This document shows, one piece after another, positions 1 to 6,580 of a stretch of 7,431 bases of DNA. Source of the stretch: CAZYJR01 sp964647905. Lineage in GTDB: Bacteria > Desulfobacterota > DSM-4660 > Desulfatiglandales > HGW-15. Numbering within the stretch: the first letter of the stretch is position 1; each line of letters opens with the position of its first letter. The notes beneath the pieces are model-generated. The model ran no database searches. It saw nothing but the letters and a program-made list of their open reading frames with translations, and was not told the origin of the DNA. Made by a program: the position numbers and the translations under genes. The DNA is taken from positions 1 to 7,431 of the forward strand of contig CAZYJR010000065.1 in the NCBI GenBank assembly GCA_964647905.1. Reading direction: 5' to 3'.

Positions 1-5
1 TTTTA

Positions 6-82
6 TGGCGCGCCCAGCAGGATTCGAACCTGCGACCTACGGATTCGTAGTCCGTCACTCTATCCAACTGAGCTATGGGCGC
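6..82 (-). tRNA. tRNA-Arg, anticodon ACG
   Basis: Read on the minus strand, this 77-nt segment folds as a full cloverleaf. The acceptor stem GCGCCCA pairs with TGGGCGC, followed by discriminator G and an encoded CCA (positions 8-6). The D arm is GCTC/GAGT with one G-U pair. The anticodon stem ACGGA/TCCGT encloses loop CTACGAA, giving anticodon ACG; its A34 is normally edited to inosine by TadA to read CGN arginine codons. The T arm GCAGG/CCTGC carries loop TTCGAAT. The gene is transcribed toward the left edge and diverges from the VanZ-like gene. Only five bases lie beyond the CCA, so a terminator cannot be judged. Confidence 0.97.
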
Positions 83-97
83 TTGATGTGATTTTTT

Positions 98-126
98 TAT
101 ATAGCATCTTGCTGCTCAGCAGGCAA
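98..126 (-). promoter_or_regulatory. Predicted sigma70-type promoter of the tRNA-Arg gene
   Basis: On the minus strand, TTGCCT (126-121) lies 17 bp from TATATA (103-98). A TG dinucleotide one base upstream of the -10 gives an extended -10 (TGCTATATA). Transcription would start near 91, about 9 nt before the mature tRNA 5' end. The spacer contains the odd palindrome CTGCT-c-AGCAG (112-122). Confidence 0.6.
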
Positions 127-173
127 CGCCTAGTTTGGTATTCGCCGGGAGGCGGGCATGAAAGGATTTTGTC

Positions 174-202
174 TTGGATCGATCCATGTCAGGGGCTATA
201 CT
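174..202 (+). promoter_or_regulatory. Predicted sigma70-type promoter of the VanZ-like gene
   Basis: TTGGAT (174-179) is separated by 17 bp from TATACT (197-202), which matches the -10 consensus at 5 of 6 positions. The start point would be near 209, leaving a leader of about 30 nt that contains the GAGAGGAGG Shine-Dalgarno run (226-234). The -35 is weak (3 of 6). Confidence 0.55.
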
Positions 203-237
203 CGTAACCTTGGAGAGCACTTGCTGAGAGGAGGCAT

Positions 238-642
238 ATGAGAGAGCTTCGTTATCCGGGCTTTTGGTTGTCGCTGGGTTGGTGCCTGGCGGCGGTGGTG
301 GTGGTGCTCTCCCTGATCCCCTCCCCGCCGGAGCCCGAGGCCTTTGAGGGACAGGACAAGGTGTTCCACTTGGCCGCCTATGCGATGCTGATGCTGTGGT
401 TCGGGTCCATATACCTGCCGGGCCGGGCGCTGATTAAGGCGGCGGCCTACTTGATCATCATGGGAATAGCCCTGGAGGCGGCTCAGGGGATGGGGGGGCA
501 CAGGAGCTTCCAGTTCCTTGACATGGCGGCGAACACGGCCGGGGTGGCGCTGGGGTGGTGCCTGTCCTCCACTCGTCTCTCCAAGGGCTTCGGCCTTATC
601 GAATCCCGGATCCACGGGAGCCCTCCCGGATCCGGCGGATGA
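238..642 (+). CDS. VanZ-family small membrane protein
   Basis: This 134-residue protein resembles the VanZ-like family, named after the teicoplanin-resistance accessory protein VanZ. The biochemical role is unknown for most members. Visible features are a hydrophobic N-terminal helix (about residues 9-27), the family-type segment DKVFHLAAYAMLMLWFGS (about 40-57) opening a second helix, a third hydrophobic stretch (about 65-82) leading into ALEAAQG, and a fourth around the DMAANTAGVALGW segment. It is therefore predicted to be an inner-membrane protein with about four helices. The ATG follows a strong purine-rich ribosome site (226-234) with short spacing. The last 47 bp, including the polar tail rich in S, G and P, overlap the convergent rfaE2 gene. 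It has its own promoter and no co-directional neighbour in the window, so context does not narrow its function. Confidence 0.8.
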   Translation: MRELRYPGFWLSLGWCLAAVVVVLSLIPSPPEPEAFEGQDKVFHLAAYAMLMLWFGSIYLPGRALIKAAAYLIIMGIALEAAQGMGGHRSFQFLDMAANTAGVALGWCLSSTRLSKGFGLIESRIHGSPPGSGG

Positions 643-1099
643 TCTCCGATGAGGACCGGCCGGGGAGGACCGGGATGCGTCTTACGAGTCCGCCCGCACT
701 CTTCACCTCGGAGGCCCCCACTATGGAATCCTCCTCCCAGTCCCCGCCCTTGACCAGTATGTCGGGCATCAGGGCCTTGATCACCCTCAAGGGGTCCTCT
801 TCGTCGAACAACACCACCGCGTCCACCGAATCCAGCGCCGCCAGGAGCTCGGCCCGGTCGTCCTCAGGCACTACGGGCCTCCCCTCCCCCTTGATCGCAC
901 GGACCGAGCGGTCGCTGTTCACCGCGACCACCAGGTAGTCCCCGAGATTGCGCGCTGCGGAAAGATAACGGGTGTGGCCGGGGTGTAGTATGTCAAAGCA
1001 ACCGTTGGTCAATACTATACGGCGCCCGGCGGCCCGGAGACGGGCCACCTCGTCTCGAAGTGCTTCCAGGGGGCGGATCTTGGCCCTGTAGTGCTCCAT
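596..1099 (-). CDS. rfaE2: D-glycero-beta-D-manno-heptose 1-phosphate adenylyltransferase (stand-alone RfaE2)
   Basis: This 167-residue cytidylyltransferase-fold enzyme transfers AMP from ATP to heptose 1-phosphate, making the ADP-heptose precursor for the lipopolysaccharide inner core. Diagnostic motifs are the nucleotide-binding TNGCFDILHPGH (31-42), VNSDRSVRAIKGEGRPV (60-76), DDRAELLAALDSVD (80-93), KGGDW (117-121) and GRSSSEII (147-154). In E. coli this activity is the C-terminal half of bifunctional HldE. Here no kinase domain is attached, and the ATG with GGGAGG upstream shows a true separate gene, as in many deltaproteobacteria. It is the last gene of the minus-strand cluster, 33 bp after the ComF-like gene, and its final 16 codons overlap the convergent VanZ-like gene. 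The lipopolysaccharide role is probably unrelated to the DNA-linked genes upstream. Confidence 0.93.
   Translation of the reverse strand: MEHYRAKIRPLEALRDEVARLRAAGRRIVLTNGCFDILHPGHTRYLSAARNLGDYLVVAVNSDRSVRAIKGEGRPVVPEDDRAELLAALDSVDAVVLFDEEDPLRVIKALMPDILVKGGDWEEDSIVGASEVKSAGGLVRRIPVLPGRSSSEIIRRIREGSRGSGIR
608..633. terminator. Hairpin in the convergent gene overlap, possible bidirectional terminator
   Basis: GGATCC (608-613) can pair with GGATCC (628-633). Inside it, GGGAG (616-620) pairs with CTCCC (623-627) around a very small loop, with two unpaired bases (614-615). The structure sits in the 3' ends of both the VanZ-like gene and rfaE2. Neither strand has a T-tract after it, so intrinsic termination is uncertain. 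It could instead stabilise mRNA 3' ends. Confidence 0.3.
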
Positions 1100-1132
1100 G
1101 TCCCTCCCGAACTGTAAGGCCTCTCGGTTGGT

Positions 1133-1867
1133 TCAAACGGCCCGGGCCGACGAGAGGCAATAGACCCTCGACGCCCCGGCTGCAAGCAGTGCGCGGGCGC
1201 AAGAGTCCAGGGTGCTCCCTGTGGTGGACACGTCGTCCACCAGGACTACTTCCCTGTCCCGAATGAGACGGCCTTCCCTAGCCTCGAAGGCGTTGCGGAC
1301 ATTGCGGCGACGCTCGTCGCGGCCCAGATCCACTTGGCGCGGCGTATCCCTCACCCGGTTGAGACAAAAGGGATCCAGGGTCAAGCCTGGAAGCCCGGCA
1401 ACGTAACGAGCGAGGATGAGGCTCTGGTTGAACCCCCTTTCACGCAGCTTCCTCGGATGAAGCGGCACCGCAGCGGCCACCCCTTCTATCCCTGCGGGCA
1501 GCACCCTGCGGGCAAGGGCCGCCAGAGGGGGGCCTAGAACCTCCGCAAGGTGGGGAAGGCCGCCGTACTTGAACCGGTGAATGATCTCAAGCGCCGCGCC
1601 TTCGTAGAGAAAGCAAGCCCTGGCCGCCGCGAATGCGGGCGGATTGCGCAGGCAGGTCTCGCACAGTCTCTCTCCCGGAGGACCCTCCGGGAGAGGCACC
1701 CCGCACTTACTGCAAAAAGGCGATCGGATCGGCATGAGGCTCGGGAGACAGGCCGGGCAAAGCCCCAGCCCGCCTTCGTCACTGACGGAAGGGCCGAGCA
1801 GCGACCCGCAAGCCGGGCACCGCGGCGGATAGATCAACTCAACCCATGCCTTCAGTAGACTCATCAC
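1133..1867 (-). CDS. ComF-family protein (phosphoribosyltransferase-like, zinc-binding N-terminus)
   Basis: This is a 244-residue ComFC/GntX-type protein. The N-terminus has four CxxC pairs (C17/C20, C37/C40, C52/C55, C69/C72), arranged as a double zinc-ribbon-like region. The C-terminal half is a type I phosphoribosyltransferase fold with the PRPP-binding motif VVLVDDVSTTGST (207-219). It is preceded by family motifs VPLHPRKLRERGFNQS (134-149) and QVDLGRDERRRNVRNAF (178-194). Homologues act in DNA uptake (ComFC in naturally competent bacteria) and have been linked to ssDNA handling; no base-salvage substrate is established for most. The reading frame can start at GTG (1867) or the adjacent ATG (1864). 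Both overlap the end of the cysteine-cluster gene by about 29 bp, implying coupled translation. Its place downstream of a repair helicase supports a DNA-related role, but this is inference. Confidence 0.9.
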   Translation of the reverse strand: MMSLLKAWVELIYPPRCPACGSLLGPSVSDEGGLGLCPACLPSLMPIRSPFCSKCGVPLPEGPPGERLCETCLRNPPAFAAARACFLYEGAALEIIHRFKYGGLPHLAEVLGPPLAALARRVLPAGIEGVAAAVPLHPRKLRERGFNQSLILARYVAGLPGLTLDPFCLNRVRDTPRQVDLGRDERRRNVRNAFEAREGRLIRDREVVLVDDVSTTGSTLDSCARALLAAGASRVYCLSSARAV

Positions 1868-2246
1868 GCGCCTGCTTCAGGAAAGCCTCGAAGGAAGCCT
1901 CGGGATTGATGCCCGGGCAGGCGTCCATCGCCTCCCTCCAAGCCGCCGGGTCGCGAAGCAAAGCCGCATAGAAGGGCCAAAGGGCGCACCGGGCCGGTTT
2001 GACCGGGTGGATGGCGCATCCCTTGCCGTTTCGGTAGAGCAAGCAGAAACCGTCCTCGCCTGCAGCGATGGAAACGGATCCGTTTCGCTCGGTACAGAAA
2101 TCCCTCCTGAAGGTCTCGGAGGGCACTCCGAGGTAGGAAGCTATCCTGTCCAACTCCTCGGGGTCGATGGTGATCCCCCCTTCCCCGCGGCAGCACTGGC
2201 CGCACATGCGGCAGGAAAAGGCCTTCCTGGTGTTGACTCCGCTCAT
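1839..2246 (-). CDS. YkgJ-type cysteine-cluster protein (putative Zn/Fe chelating)
   Basis: This 135-residue protein carries the YkgJ/CxxCxxCC signature FSCRMCGQCCRGEGG (C12, C15, C18, C19). Further cysteines are at C51, C68, C77, C87 and C110, within the family-type pattern GxGCAIHPVKPARCALWPF (about 75-92). The family is annotated as a zinc- or iron-chelating domain; its biochemical function is not established. The ATG overlaps the helicase stop codon as ATGA (2246-2243), and GGAG lies about 8 nt upstream, so translation is probably coupled to the helicase. The 3' end overlaps the ComF-like start. The protein is predicted to be soluble, with no signal peptide or membrane segment. A supporting metal-binding or redox role for the helicase-exonuclease is possible but unproven. 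Confidence 0.87.
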   Translation of the reverse strand: MSGVNTRKAFSCRMCGQCCRGEGGITIDPEELDRIASYLGVPSETFRRDFCTERNGSVSIAAGEDGFCLLYRNGKGCAIHPVKPARCALWPFYAALLRDPAAWREAMDACPGINPEASFEAFLKQARDESTEGMG

Positions 2247-5167
2247 GCCCCCACTCCGGATCTCGCCGCTCTCCGCCTGACCCCGGCCAGATCATCCAGG
2301 TCCCAGTCCACACGGAGGCGAACCCTGCGCTCACCGCCCTTGTCCCGGTAAACCAGATAGCCCTTTTCCAAACCGTGGCGGAACAGGCCCGCGGTGACAG
2401 CCACATCCTCCCTGCAGTAGGACTCCAGGCTCTCCATGTCCCCGGAACGAAACCAGCGGACCGCCTGAACCCCGTCGGCGGTCTTGCCCCGCTTCAGGGT
2501 CTCCTTTGCCAGGTGGTCCAGGCCGAGGCGAAAACCCAGTCGGCTGTGGATGTCTTCCAGGATATCAAAAGTATTGATCTCGTTCAAATCATACGGCGAG
2601 TAGGCGCTAAGGACGCGGTAATCGAAGCGCTTGACATTGAAACCGACCACCAGATCCGCCTCCCGGATCAAGGCAAGGAGATCCGGGACCTGATCTTCGA
2701 GGTAGGAGCGGTATCTCCCGGCGGCTTCGTCATAGGCGACAGCCACGGAGACCCTCATTAGGTGCGCATTCCCCCAACCGCCGACCTCCTCGGCCAGCAT
2801 CCGGGTCTCCAGGTCGAGATACACCACCCTGGGCCGCTGCTCCTCCTGCTCGGCCGGGGCGGCATCCGCCTTTGTGGAATAAGCGGCCCCGTCCCCTGCG
2901 GGGGAAGGCTCTTCCAGCGGGATGCGACCCAACAGGCAGTCAAGGACCATCATGGCTGCGGCCTTGTCCAGGGGCTTGTTCCCGGAGCCGCACTTGGGGG
3001 AGTGTATGCAGGAAGGGCAGCCCTCGTCGCACCCGCACTCATCCAGGTGCTCCCTGGTCCTTTCCAGGAGCTCGGCCGCCACCTCGAACCCCCTTTGGGC
3101 CAGACCTACTCCGCCCGGATGGCCGTCATAGATGAAGACCGCTCCCTTGCCCAGCTCCGGGTGATGGGTGTAGCAGATCCCGCCTATGTCGTTTCGATCA
3201 CAAAGCGCGAACAGGGGGAAGATCCCTATCGCGGCATGCTCTATGGCGTGAATCCCCCCCATGAAATGGAGCCTCCCGCCCTCGGCCATGGTGCGTATCA
3301 CCGGCTCTATCTCCACCCAGAACCCCACGGTCTCGAAAGTCCGCGGGGGGAGATCCAGGGGTACCACCCCCAGGAGCTCCTGGCCGGGAAGGGCCCTCTT
3401 CTCGTACCCGGTGATCCTCTCGGTGACCCGCAGGGTCCCTTCGCGGACCAGGAAACGCCCCCTGGGCATGCCCCGATGGACCCGCAGTATGGAGGTCTCC
3501 TTCTCCGTTCTTACCCTGGTGAAATACTTCAGGCTGCAACGCCTGACCACTATGTCATGCCTCTCCAGATCCAGCCGCTCCACCAGGTAGTGCATGCCCC
3601 GGTGGAGGTAGACGGCGCCCTGGTGGCACTCCTTTAGGGCCCTGACCCCGTCCACGGTGCCGATTGCGGCCCCGGTGCTTGAGTCGAATATGGTGAAGGT
3701 CCGCCCCACGGACCGTATATTCACTTGGAGCTGGGGGTTCTTAACCGCAGGGTACCACTCGGGGGGGTCCTCGGCGGATCGCCTCAGGTCGCCGCTAAGC
3801 TCCAGCTCTTCCAGCCTCGAGCCGAGGTCCCCGGGCCAGATCCGCCGGTCTTCCAGGGTCAACGGAATCTCGGCCGCGGCGCAAGGCAGGTGGGCGGCGG
3901 TGACGATGGGGTTTTCAGGATCCAGGACAGCGGCCTCGTAAGGTCTCTCGAACAGGTTGTCCGGGTGCCGAATGAAATACTGGTCCAGGGCGTCCGGCTT
4001 GGCCACCATTACGATCAGGGAGCTCCGTCCTGAGCGGCCCACCCTTCCTCCGCGCTGCCAGGTATTGATCACGGTCCCCGGGTACCCCACCAGGATGCAC
4101 ACGTCCATGTTTCCTATGTCTATGCCCATCTCCAGGGCACTGGTGGAAATAACCCCCAACAGGCTCCCGGCCGCGAGCTTCCTCTCGATCTCCCGCCGCT
4201 CACTGGGCATGAAACCCGCCCTGTAGGAGCTGATCCTGTTCCTGAGTCCGGGGGCCAGCCTAGAAGACCAGACGTGCATCAGCTCGGTCACCTTCCGGGC
4301 CTGGGTGAATGCGATGGTCCTGAAGCCCGCCTCCAGACTCCTCACGAAGAGCCGGGCGGCCAGAAAACTGGGGCTGGTCCCGGGATTGAGAAACAAGAAA
4401 TGCCGCCCCGAGCGCGGCGCCCCTCCCCCTTCCACCACCCGGAGCGGCGCCTGTATCAGGCTCTCCCCGAACTGGGCGGGGCTGTGGACCGTGGCCGAGA
4501 GGAGGACAAAAAGCGGATCAGAGCCGTAATGAGCGCACACACGCCTCAGACGCCTCAGCACCTGGTTCATGTGGGAACCGAATATCCCCCTGTACGTGTG
4601 CACCTCGTCCAGGACCACCAGGGCCAGGTTCTTGAAGAGCTTGGCCCAGGAATCGTGGTAGGCCAGTATGCCGCGGTGCAGCATATCGGGGTTGGTGAGG
4701 AGCACGCCGGGCATGCTGCCCTTGATCTGCTTGCGCCTGTAGGGCGAGGTGTCGCCGTCATATACGGCGGCGGAGACCCGGTTGATGCCGGCTTCCCTGA
4801 TAAGAAAATCGAACGCCTTGAGCTGGTCCTGCTCCAGGGCCTTCAATGGGAAGAGATACAGGCCCCTCGCCTCGGGGTCCCGTCTCAAGCACTCCAAGAA
4901 GGCCAGGTTGTATATGAGACTCTTACCGCTCGCCGTCGGGGTGGCAACGAGGACGTTCCTTCCCCGGCGGATCTCCTCCAGGGCCTCGGCCTGGTGGCGA
5001 TAGAGGGAATGGATCCCCATGCGACTGAGAGCGCCGGTGAGCGCCGGGGGGACGCCGCCCTCGGGCGCGTGTGATGCCTTCTCCGGGGGTATGTAGCGGT
5101 GATGGGCAAAGGCCCCTCCGAATTCCCTGTCGTCTCTCAGGGCCTGGATAAACTCGGTCAGCTGCAA
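2243..5167 (-). CDS. MrfA-like DExH helicase fused to a MrfB-like DnaQ/RNase H-fold exonuclease
   Basis: This 974-residue protein has two parts. Residues 1-750 form a superfamily 2 helicase of the MrfA (YprA)/Hrq1 type. Its motifs are YRHQ (56-59), Walker A ATPTASGKS (75-83), LFPLKALEQDQ (105-115), TNPDMLH (158-164), DEVH (187-190), SAT (224-226), STSALEMGIDIG (341-352) and QRGGRVGRSGR (371-381). The C-terminal metal cluster CxCxxxCxxC (C711, C713, C717, C720, plus C726) is typical of the DUF1998/MrfA zinc domain. An acidic, Ala-rich linker (about 751-779) leads to a DnaQ-like domain (780-940) with DLE (785-787), GFNxxxFD (842-849) and YxxxD (Y917, D921), all expected metal-binding positions. 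In B. subtilis, separate MrfA and MrfB repair mitomycin C damage. The start is TTG (5167-5165) behind GAGAGGAG; the next Met is residue 50, inside the conserved region. It heads the minus-strand operon, and no convincing promoter was found upstream. Confidence 0.92.
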   Translation of the reverse strand: MQLTEFIQALRDDREFGGAFAHHRYIPPEKASHAPEGGVPPALTGALSRMGIHSLYRHQAEALEEIRRGRNVLVATPTASGKSLIYNLAFLECLRRDPEARGLYLFPLKALEQDQLKAFDFLIREAGINRVSAAVYDGDTSPYRRKQIKGSMPGVLLTNPDMLHRGILAYHDSWAKLFKNLALVVLDEVHTYRGIFGSHMNQVLRRLRRVCAHYGSDPLFVLLSATVHSPAQFGESLIQAPLRVVEGGGAPRSGRHFLFLNPGTSPSFLAARLFVRSLEAGFRTIAFTQARKVTELMHVWSSRLAPGLRNRISSYRAGFMPSERREIERKLAAGSLLGVISTSALEMGIDIGNMDVCILVGYPGTVINTWQRGGRVGRSGRSSLIVMVAKPDALDQYFIRHPDNLFERPYEAAVLDPENPIVTAAHLPCAAAEIPLTLEDRRIWPGDLGSRLEELELSGDLRRSAEDPPEWYPAVKNPQLQVNIRSVGRTFTIFDSSTGAAIGTVDGVRALKECHQGAVYLHRGMHYLVERLDLERHDIVVRRCSLKYFTRVRTEKETSILRVHRGMPRGRFLVREGTLRVTERITGYEKRALPGQELLGVVPLDLPPRTFETVGFWVEIEPVIRTMAEGGRLHFMGGIHAIEHAAIGIFPLFALCDRNDIGGICYTHHPELGKGAVFIYDGHPGGVGLAQRGFEVAAELLERTREHLDECGCDEGCPSCIHSPKCGSGNKPLDKAAAMMVLDCLLGRIPLEEPSPAGDGAAYSTKADAAPAEQEEQRPRVVYLDLETRMLAEEVGGWGNAHLMRVSVAVAYDEAAGRYRSYLEDQVPDLLALIREADLVVGFNVKRFDYRVLSAYSPYDLNEINTFDILEDIHSRLGFRLGLDHLAKETLKRGKTADGVQAVRWFRSGDMESLESYCREDVAVTAGLFRHGLEKGYLVYRDKGGERRVRLRVDWDLDDLAGVRRRAARSGVGA

Positions 5168-5277
5168 AGGACTCCTCTCCGGTGCTCCGGTCTGGACCTC
5201 CTCAATAGCATACCTCCGGGGCCTTGTTTAGCGTTTTTCCAAAGCGCCCCGGGAGATCCGGTGAAGGAAAAAAGGAG

Positions 5278-5306
5278 ATGACTTGCGGAGATGACTGTGA
5301 TAACAT
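5278..5306 (+). promoter_or_regulatory. Predicted extended -10 promoter of the cNMP/PilZ two-gene unit
   Basis: ATGACT (5278-5283, 4 of 6 to the -35 consensus) lies 17 bp from TAACAT (5301-5306, 4 of 6), which is preceded by TG at 5298-5299 (extended -10). The region turns AT-rich in otherwise GC-rich DNA. Transcription from about 5313 would give a leader of about 37 nt before the ATG at 5350. This excludes the longer in-frame starts at 5224 and 5278, because they would lie upstream of the transcript start. Confidence 0.5.
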
Positions 5307-5349
5307 TTTAATATTAGTGATTTTTCATGCTTTTCTCGAGGAAGCCGCC

Positions 5350-6123
5350 ATGCCCCCTTCCGTAGAAAACCAGTTCCCCATAGTTCGCCTCAAGTATCGC
5401 CAGGGCGATCTCATTATGAAGGAGGGCGACTTCGGTGTCTCCATCTACAAGGTCAACAAGGGCCGGGTTCAGGTCACCAAGGAGCAGGAGGATACAGAGG
5501 CGGCCCTCGCCGTCCTGGGGCCGGGGGAAGTCTTCGGCGAAATGGTCTTTTTGAACAAGGCCGTGGAGACCAGGTCCGCGTCCGTACGGGCCCTCGAGGA
5601 CGTGGAGCTGGAGGTCTGGCACCCGAGTCGCCTGAGCAGCGAGTATGAACAGATGTCGCCGGTCCTCAAGTACATCACCGACCAGATGCTCAAGAGGCTC
5701 TCCAGGATGAACAAACTGTACGGGGAGCTCAACCGGAAACTGGAGCTGGCGCAAAGAAGACGGAAAAAAGAGGGGCCGGAGGCAGCCAAGAGGCGATACC
5801 ATAGAAAGGAATTGAACCTGGACTGCATCTATCGCCCGGCAGGCGCGCCTGAAAAGGTCCGCTTGAGCGGGCGCATAACCGACATGAGCGTCGGGGGGAT
5901 CGGGATGGAAGTCAGCGCCCGGAACACGGTAAACTTCAGCCACGGCATGAACGAAAGACTCTTGGTCCTGACAAAGCTTCCCGGCGGGCGGGAGCTGAAG
6001 CTGTCAGGCAGGATACGATCGGTAAAGAACCACAATACGCCCGGCCGTATGAGACTGGGAATGGAATTTGCGGACTTGGACGGGGAGGCCGCCAAGGCCC
6101 TTCGCTTCTTCATGATGTCCTGA
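5350..6123 (+). CDS. cNMP-binding domain / PilZ domain protein (putative c-di-GMP effector)
   Basis: This is a 257-residue cytoplasmic protein. Residues 12-110 form a cyclic-nucleotide-binding (CRP/PKA-type) beta barrel, with YRQGDLIMKEGD (16-27) and the phosphate-cassette-like FGEM...RSASV (62-79), including the Glu and Arg usually needed for cNMP contact. A charged, probably coiled-coil helix (about 112-146) links to a PilZ domain (about 147-257). The PilZ domain keeps both c-di-GMP motifs: RxxxR (R148, R152) and DxSxxG (D178, S180, G183). No DNA-binding helix-turn-helix is visible, so it is probably not a transcription factor. The reading frame extends upstream to 5224, but ATG 5350 is chosen because it has GAGGAA six bases upstream, begins just before the domain and follows the predicted promoter. 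It is followed 34 bp later by a second cNMP-fold gene. The output partner is unknown; motility, attachment or polysaccharide control is typical for PilZ proteins. Confidence 0.88.
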   Translation: MPPSVENQFPIVRLKYRQGDLIMKEGDFGVSIYKVNKGRVQVTKEQEDTEAALAVLGPGEVFGEMVFLNKAVETRSASVRALEDVELEVWHPSRLSSEYEQMSPVLKYITDQMLKRLSRMNKLYGELNRKLELAQRRRKKEGPEAAKRRYHRKELNLDCIYRPAGAPEKVRLSGRITDMSVGGIGMEVSARNTVNFSHGMNERLLVLTKLPGGRELKLSGRIRSVKNHNTPGRMRLGMEFADLDGEAAKALRFFMMS

Positions 6124-6157
6124 GAGCCGGGCACAGGCGGCCGAGAGGGGGGCACCC

Positions 6158-6556
6158 ATGACCATAGACACCATGATTTACGGCTACATGGTGGATGAGC
6201 ATTCCTACTCGGACAAACAGGCCATAATCGAAGAAAACAGCCTGGGGGACTGGGTGTATGTAGTCCTCGAAGGTCAAGTCAGGGTGAAGAAGCAGACCAA
6301 GAAAGGAACGGTCACCCTCGCCACCCTGGATGAGGGGGCCGTTTTCGGGGAGATGCCTCTGTTTGTAAAGACCAGCAAGGTCCGGATGGCGACAGTGGAG
6401 GCCCACGAACCGGTCAGAGTGGGCGTCCTGGATACGGCGCGGCTGGACCGGGAGCTTGAATCACTCTCACCACAGCTAAGGCGGCTCCTCAGGACCCTCG
6501 GGGCCAGGTTCACCGATACAGTGGAGCGGATAAGCCGGGTGGCGGCGGAACAATAG
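6158..6556 (+). CDS. Stand-alone cyclic-nucleotide-binding-fold protein
   Basis: This 132-residue protein consists almost entirely of one cNMP-binding domain. The N-terminal segment (about 1-20) leads into IIEENSLGDWVYVVLEGQVRV (23-43), then LATLDEGAVFGEMPLF (54-69) and VRMATVEA (75-82), with the Glu (E65) and Arg (R76) of the phosphate cassette retained. A C-terminal helical tail (about 95-130) could mediate dimerisation. It has no helix-turn-helix, kinase or PilZ output domain. The ATG follows a strong GAGAGGGGGG ribosome site, 34 bp after the cNMP/PilZ gene, so the two are very likely co-transcribed. It resembles the N-terminal domain of that neighbour and may have arisen by duplication. 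A role as a partner or titrating subunit of the PilZ protein is inferred. Whether it binds cAMP, cGMP or no ligand cannot be told from sequence. Confidence 0.85.
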   Translation: MTIDTMIYGYMVDEHSYSDKQAIIEENSLGDWVYVVLEGQVRVKKQTKKGTVTLATLDEGAVFGEMPLFVKTSKVRMATVEAHEPVRVGVLDTARLDRELESLSPQLRRLLRTLGARFTDTVERISRVAAEQ

Positions 6557-6580
6557 GGAGAGCTACAATCCGAGCTCCCT
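6556..6580. terminator. Weak hairpin after the cNMP genes, possible terminator
   Basis: GAGCT (6560-6564) pairs with AGCTC (6573-6577) around an 8-nt loop. Across a one-base bulge the stem extends with GG/CC. It starts at the stop codon of the second cNMP gene and overlaps the 3' end of the minus-strand gene fragment. No T-tract follows on either strand, so this is a low-confidence terminator. Confidence 0.22.

Noticed and set aside
143..154. Small hairpin CGCC-GGGA-GGCG upstream of the VanZ-like promoter
   Set aside because: It has only a four-base stem, no T-tract and no gene end nearby to terminate, so it is likely chance in GC-rich DNA.
2762..3637. 291-residue plus-strand open frame
   Set aside because: It is antisense to the helicase zinc cluster and central region, and its Pro/Gly/His-rich low-complexity translation is typical of a shadow frame.
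4274..5074. 266-residue plus-strand open frame
   Set aside because: It lies wholly antisense to conserved helicase motifs, shows no family resemblance and is explained by the GC-rich codon use of the real gene.
5158..5211. Seventeen-codon minus-strand leader ORF ending in the helicase start region
   Set aside because: Its stop overlaps the helicase start, which hints at coupling, but GGAGG is only one base from its ATG and the peptide has no recognisable feature.
5224..5349. Upstream in-frame extension of the cNMP/PilZ gene (starts at TTG 5224 or ATG 5278)
   Set aside because: The added residues are outside the domain. The ATG at 5278 has its purine run directly adjacent, and a promoter is predicted between these starts and 5350, which has a well-spaced ribosome site.
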